Below are positions 60,226 through 64,000 of a DNA stretch of 64,000 bases, piece after piece. Each line of letters opens with the position of its first letter. Within the stretch, counting starts at the first letter, position 1. The stretch comes from Hymenobacter wooponensis. GTDB lineage: Bacteria > Bacteroidota > Bacteroidia > Cytophagales > Hymenobacteraceae. The DNA is taken from positions 423,590 to 487,589 of the forward strand of contig NZ_SRKZ01000005.1 of assembly GCF_004745865.1 (NCBI RefSeq), read 5' to 3'. The position numbers were made by a program, and so were the translations under genes. The notes below the pieces were generated by a model. It did no database searches. It saw nothing but the letters and a program-made list of their open reading frames with translations, and was not told the origin of the DNA.

Positions 60226-60649
60226 GAAGAAAGGGTTGAGTGTGTTGGTTTGATGAAGGCTTACGGTTTAGCGCTACAGTTGCGCGGTGCAAATATCAAC
60301 TAAAACCGCTACAGTGTTACTGAGCATTTTGCAACCACCTTGCCAAAAACGTTTGAATGGGAAAAAAAATTATCCTAAAGGCTTCCTTGGCTTGGCAACC
60401 TTTGTTTTCCTCCCTCCTGCTTGCTAGGATAACGCCTTATTATCCATCTCTTTCACATCCTCACAACGCTACCTATTCCTTGAAAAATCATATTCATTTA
60501 TAGACAGGGGCTGCAAGTACTACGACCCCGTGCAGCAGAAGCTATACCTAGCTATTGCGTGGCACACCCTTTTGTTTTGCCAGTCTGCTAATGCAAAAAA
60601 GAGGGCCACCTATACAGGTGGCCCTCTTTTTTAGCAAGGAGAACTAAGA
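60226..60649. other. Intergenic region between two OmpA paralogues
   Basis: About 420 bases holding the terminator at 60595-60632 and, presumably, the promoter of the OmpA gene at 59521. AT-rich in the middle. No gene supported. Confidence 0.5.
60595..60632. terminator. 17-base-pair perfect terminator
   Basis: Arms 60595-60611 and 60616-60632 (core GAGGGCCACCT) around a 4-base loop, with A6 and T6 ends. Closes the OmpA gene at 60650. Confidence 0.9.
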
Positions 60650-61387
60650 TTACAGACGGCCTTCTTCGGCAGCCTTCTTCATCTTCTCGTTAGCATAGAT
60701 GGCAATTTCTACCCGACGGTTGGCTTGCTTGCCTTCAGCCGTGGTGTTATCAGCAATTGGCTGAGTAGAGCCGTAGCCTTTGGTAGTGATGCGTGAGGCA
60801 TCTACTCCCTGTGAAGTGGTGTAGTTGGCTACTGCCTGGGCGCGACGCTCAGATAGCGGCTGGTTGATAGCATCAGAGCCAGTGTTATCGGTGTGGCCTT
60901 CTACCAACACGTTGGTGTCGGGGTACTTCTTCAGAACCTCAGCCATTTTTTGGATTTCGCTCATCGAAGCGGCACGCAAGTCAGATTTGTTGGTGTCGAA
61001 CAGGATGCCGGAGTCGAAGGTAATTTTAATGCCTTCTCCTACGCGCTCAACCCGAGCGTTCTGCATGTCCTTCTGCAGCTCAGCCGCCTGCTTATCCATT
61101 TTGCGGCCAATGAGAGCCCCACCAGCACCACCTACCGTAGCGCCAATGATTGCGCCAGCAGCGGTGCCGCTCTTGCCACCAATTACACGGCCCAATACGG
61201 CACCTGCCACAGCACCACCACCAGCGCCCAACAGGCCACCTTTAGCGGTTTTGCTCATGCCCGTTTTACGCGGACCAGTACCGTTAGTATTAGCTTCCGG
61301 AATATTTGGGTTTCTAGTGGTAGCACAGGAGCTTACTAAAAGCACCAACGCCATCAGCAAAGTCAGAAGGGAATTACGAGATTTCAT
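60650..61387 (-). CDS. OmpA-family lipoprotein with glycine zipper
   Basis: 245 residues. Lipobox VSSC with the cysteine at 21 (MKSRNSLLTLLMALVLLVSS), then a linker. The glycine zipper (about 50-97) and C-terminal OmpA domain (about 120-240; LVEGHTDNTGSDAINQPLSE) are both nearly the same as in the neighbour at 59521. The main difference is the N-terminus: a lipid anchor here, a cleaved signal there. Attaches the outer membrane to peptidoglycan. Confidence 0.93.
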   Translation of the reverse strand: MKSRNSLLTLLMALVLLVSSCATTRNPNIPEANTNGTGPRKTGMSKTAKGGLLGAGGGAVAGAVLGRVIGGKSGTAAGAIIGATVGGAGGALIGRKMDKQAAELQKDMQNARVERVGEGIKITFDSGILFDTNKSDLRAASMSEIQKMAEVLKKYPDTNVLVEGHTDNTGSDAINQPLSERRAQAVANYTTSQGVDASRITTKGYGSTQPIADNTTAEGKQANRRVEIAIYANEKMKKAAEEGRL

Positions 61388-61527
61388 CAGAATGGAATTA
61401 GGTAAGCAGAAAAAGAGAGAGGTACTGTTGGGTGTGATTATTTACTTGAGTTAAACGGAAAAAGTTAGATAAATATAGGTCGCCCTATATTTAGCGGCGG
61501 GTAGGCCACTCTTTTCCTTAAATCAAG

Positions 61528-61570
61528 AAAGGCTTCTTTCACGGGCCGAATGCCCATGTAAGAAGCCTTT
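61528..61570 (-). terminator. Hairpin terminator of accD
   Basis: Outer stem AAAGGCTTCT/AGAAGCCTTT with an inner GGGC/GCCC pair; a short T-run is available on the minus strand. Confidence 0.75.
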
Positions 61571-61607
61571 TCCAAAAAGCTTGCCGAAACGTAAGCTCCT
61601 GCTATTC

Positions 61608-62498
61608 CTATACTGCTGTTGATGCCGTAGCATCCTTTATAACAGGCACTTCTGCTTTTTGCAGCATAGTAAGCAAGTCGGTCAGTTTCTGCTTGAGGTC
61701 CTTGCGGTCCACAATGAAGTCCAGGAAACCATGCTCTAGAACGAACTCTGCGCTCTGGAAGCCCTTAGGCAAATCTTTACCTATAGTTTCTTTGATAACC
61801 CGAGGACCAGCGAAACCAATTAGGGCTCCAGGCTCAGCAATATTGAAGTCGCCGAGCATGGCAAATGAAGCCGTCACGCCACCGGTAGTGGGGTCAGTGA
61901 GCAGGGAGATATACGGAATACCGGCCTCAGAAAGCAGCGCTAGCTTAGCCGAGGTTTTGGCCATCTGCATCAGGGAATAGCCAGCTTCCATCATCCGGGC
62001 TCCACCAGAGCGCGAAATCATGAGGAAAGGGAGGCGGTTTTGCCGGGCATAATCAATAGCGCGAGCAATCTTCTCACCTACTACTGAGCCCATAGAGCCC
62101 CCTATGAATTTAAAATCCATGGCAGCTACTACTAGGCCTAGGCCATTCAGCTGGCCATGAGCAGAGCGTACAGCATCCTTCAAGCCCGTGGATTTTTCGG
62201 TAGCCGCTACACGCTGCGGATACGCCTTCGTATCCACGAAATTCAGGGGGTCAGCGGAATGCATATCGGCCGCCAGCTCCGTATAGGTCTGGTTGTCGAA
62301 CAGAAAGTCAAAGTAGTCAGCCGCATCGATCCGGTCGTGATGGTTGCACTTGGCGCAAGTGGACAACAAGCGCTTGTGCTCGGCCATAGTAGCTACGGTT
62401 TTGCACTCGGGGCACTTATACCACAGGCCATCGGGCGTCTCTTTCTTTTGCTCCGTCGGGGTGACGATGCCTTTCTCTACGCGCTTAAACCAAGACAT
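61608..62498 (-). CDS. accD: Acetyl-CoA carboxylase carboxyltransferase beta subunit
   Basis: 296 residues. N-terminal zinc ribbon with cysteines at 29, 32, 48 and 51 (KCPECKT, TCAKCNHH), then the crotonase-like carboxyltransferase core (FKFIGGSMGSVVGEKI, SRSGGARMMEAG, DPTTGGVTASFA, ALIGFAGPRVI). It forms the carboxyltransferase with AccA to make malonyl-CoA, the first step of fatty-acid synthesis. Its leader carries an isolated hairpin (62527-62578). Confidence 0.97.
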   Translation of the reverse strand: MSWFKRVEKGIVTPTEQKKETPDGLWYKCPECKTVATMAEHKRLLSTCAKCNHHDRIDAADYFDFLFDNQTYTELAADMHSADPLNFVDTKAYPQRVAATEKSTGLKDAVRSAHGQLNGLGLVVAAMDFKFIGGSMGSVVGEKIARAIDYARQNRLPFLMISRSGGARMMEAGYSLMQMAKTSAKLALLSEAGIPYISLLTDPTTGGVTASFAMLGDFNIAEPGALIGFAGPRVIKETIGKDLPKGFQSAEFVLEHGFLDFIVDRKDLKQKLTDLLTMLQKAEVPVIKDATASTAV

Positions 62499-62830
62499 AT
62501 ATTCTTCTTAAATGAGACGTGAGGGGAGAAAAAGCCCGCATTGAGCGCACACTAAGCGGCCACTGCTGGGCTTTTTCTAAGGTGCAAGTTACAGTAGATT
62601 CCAAGAGTGGTGAAATAGTTAGTAGGAAATGGTCAGGAGGTATTGAAGTTCGGCTGGCTTCAGTGAGCCAAACAGCCTGGTACACCCTTACTTTCTTCTC
62701 CTCCACCGGTTTCTCTACGTCCTAGGCCAGTCTAGATTGCAACATGCCAGCAGAGTGCGTTACCTTGCCGCGGGGAAGATAGGCGAAGAGGCCTAGCTTG
62801 CTCAATTTCGGACTGAAACGTGTCTTTTCT
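62499..62830. other. Leader region between divergent accD and OmpA genes
   Basis: About 330 bases. It holds a terminator-like hairpin at 62527-62578 and, on the plus strand, TTG (62737) then TACCTTG (62761) as a possible promoter for the OmpA gene. No gene supported. Confidence 0.5.
62527..62578. terminator. Terminator-like hairpin in the accD leader
   Basis: 11-base arms AGAAAAAGCCC and complement at 62568-62578, 30-base loop with further pairing. No gene ends just upstream on either strand, so it may be an attenuator of accD or the end of a small RNA. Confidence 0.5.
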
Positions 62831-63835
62831 GTGAAAAAATTTTCCTCTCTGGCTATTTGGGCCTTAGTAGCCGCCAGCGCCTTACCTGGCTGCGTGGCCT
62901 CCAAGAAATACGACGATCTAAAAGCTCGCCAGGCCTCTACTGAGCAGGCCCGCGCCGATATTGAACGCCAGCAGCGCCAGGCAGTGACGGAGCTAAAGAA
63001 AACCACTGATGAGCTGGCCCAGATGCGGCTGCAAAACCGCCGCCTCATCGATGACTCCACCGAAACCGGCCGCAACCTGCGCCGTACCCGTCAGCTCAAT
63101 ACGCAACTGACCGACTCCTACGATAAGCTGCTAAAGAACTCTGACCGCACCATTGCCGATAAAAACGCTGACTATAACAAGATAGCGAAAGATCTGGCTC
63201 GACGCGAGGCTGAGCTAGGCGAATTGGACACCAACCTCAAGAAGAGTCGCGCCGACATCGACAAGCTCACTGCCGATCTTACGGCCCGCGAGGCCCGTTT
63301 GGCAGAGCTGCAGAAAGCCCTAGCCCAGAAAGACAAAGCGGTAAACGACCTGCGCGCCAGCGTGAGCAATGCCCTGCGCGGCTTCAAAGGCACCGATCTG
63401 GAGGTGAAGATGAAAGACGGCAAAGTGTACGTGTCGCTGTCGGAACAACTACTGTTCAAAACAGGGTCAACTAAGGTTGACCCAAAGGGCCAGGAAGCCC
63501 TAAAGCAGTTGGCCGCCGCCCTCCAGAATCAGCCCGATGTAAATGTGGTAGTAGAAGGCCACACGGATAACGTAGCCTTTACCAGACCTACCGCTGCCAT
63601 GCAGGACAACTGGGACCTGAGTGTACTACGCGCCACGGAAATTGCGCGCCTACTTACCACCGGCGGCGTGCAGCCCCAGCGCGTAACCGCCTCGGGCCGC
63701 TCCCAATATGTACCTGTAGCCGCCAACGATACGCCCGCTAACAAAGCCCTCAACCGCCGCACCGAAATCATCCTGACGCCCAAGCTCGACGAGCTTTTCA
63801 AGATTCTGGATACTAACTCATCCAGCGGACAATAG
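62831..63835 (+). CDS. OmpA-family lipoprotein with coiled-coil stalk
   Basis: 334 residues from a GTG at 62831 (MKKFSSLAIWALVAASALPG, lipobox LPGC, cysteine at 21); the open frame extends 11 codons further but the lipobox fixes the start. A long coiled-coil stalk (about 30-195, rich in Lys, Arg, Glu, Leu and Asp) is followed by a C-terminal OmpA domain (about 210-320) with VVVEGHTDNVAFTRPTAAMQ and NKALNRRTEIILTPKL. A rigid tether between outer membrane and peptidoglycan. About 165 bases after it contain no visible feature. Confidence 0.93.
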   Translation: MKKFSSLAIWALVAASALPGCVASKKYDDLKARQASTEQARADIERQQRQAVTELKKTTDELAQMRLQNRRLIDDSTETGRNLRRTRQLNTQLTDSYDKLLKNSDRTIADKNADYNKIAKDLARREAELGELDTNLKKSRADIDKLTADLTAREARLAELQKALAQKDKAVNDLRASVSNALRGFKGTDLEVKMKDGKVYVSLSEQLLFKTGSTKVDPKGQEALKQLAAALQNQPDVNVVVEGHTDNVAFTRPTAAMQDNWDLSVLRATEIARLLTTGGVQPQRVTASGRSQYVPVAANDTPANKALNRRTEIILTPKLDELFKILDTNSSSGQ

Positions 63836-64000
63836 AGTTAGGGCACTTCAGGTTAAGAAAAGAGCGGCGCATACAGGGCGTACGCATCAAATTTAGAGGA
63901 CTGCCATCCGGCAGTTTTCGCGGACGCAGGTTAAAAGCTGGCTCATATAGTCATCATTCCACCCTGCGTTTCGTCGTCGGGTGCGCAGACTGCCGGGTTG

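Noticed and set aside
62485..62706. 73-codon minus-strand frame upstream of accD
   Set aside because: Spans the leader hairpin and overlaps the accD start; not protein-like.
1..64000. CRISPR array, insertion sequences, integrase, prophage or classical defence island
   Set aside because: I found no regularly spaced repeats, transposase, integrase or phage genes; the SRA and EVE proteins alone do not make a defence island.

Overview
The window looks like the chromosome of a Hymenobacter-like member of the Bacteroidota (order Cytophagales). Supporting signs are a secreted protein with a type IX secretion (T9SS) C-terminal sorting domain, a Rho factor with a very large N-terminal low-complexity insertion, Bacteroidota-type promoters (TTG, about 20 bases, TAnnTTTG), a TonB-dependent-receptor-like barrel with a carboxypeptidase-regulatory domain, DUF4252 and PF13601-type proteins, and weak Shine-Dalgarno sites. 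Base composition is moderately GC-rich in genes and AT-rich in several long intergenic gaps. Most of the window is ordinary core and envelope gene content.

Layout. 1-4334: a minus-strand operon of small membrane proteins, a large polytopic protein and a winged-helix regulator, with two matching palindromic operator-like sites. 4468-8097: a hypothetical gene, then a membrane protein, a methyltransferase and a UbiA prenyltransferase, then a lipoprotein. 8135-13134: a DsbA-like protein, a T9SS cargo protein and rho. 13839-19821: serS, a zinc-finger/OsmC pair, a lipoprotein, a GT9 glycosyltransferase and a PolX whose polymerase site looks degenerate. 20030-30187: small lipoproteins, an EVE protein, an OmpA/TSP3 porin, an Xaa-Pro aminopeptidase, a second GT9 enzyme and an M16 peptidase.

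30255-34368 is the most distinctive block: a compact minus-strand operon kaiC-kaiB-kaiB-histidine kinase. It is a cyanobacterial-type clock module without kaiA, in a heterotroph-like background. It also lacks the TAGGCC/GGCCTA word that is scattered through almost all the rest of the window, which hints at later acquisition. It is followed by a stand-alone SRA-YDG (modified-base reader) gene, an O-methyltransferase, a large outer-membrane barrel, a LysM lytic transglycosylase, a LysM protein and dnaE.

46356-63835: two DUF2382 stress proteins, thioredoxin, a TonB/MORN protein, an Lrp regulator, a tRNA-Leu-like sequence with an oversized variable region, DsbD, a CNNM/CBS transporter, gamma-carbonic anhydrase, a radical SAM enzyme, an endonuclease III-like glycosylase, two tandem glycine-zipper OmpA paralogues, accD and another OmpA lipoprotein.

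Two sequence-level features run through the window. The octamer TGGCCTAG/CTAGGCCA occurs about 45 times by eye, where about two are expected by chance, and it often supplies a stop codon or a hairpin arm. Gene ends are commonly marked by long, perfect inverted-repeat terminators, the extreme case being a 74-base perfect palindrome shared by two convergent genes.
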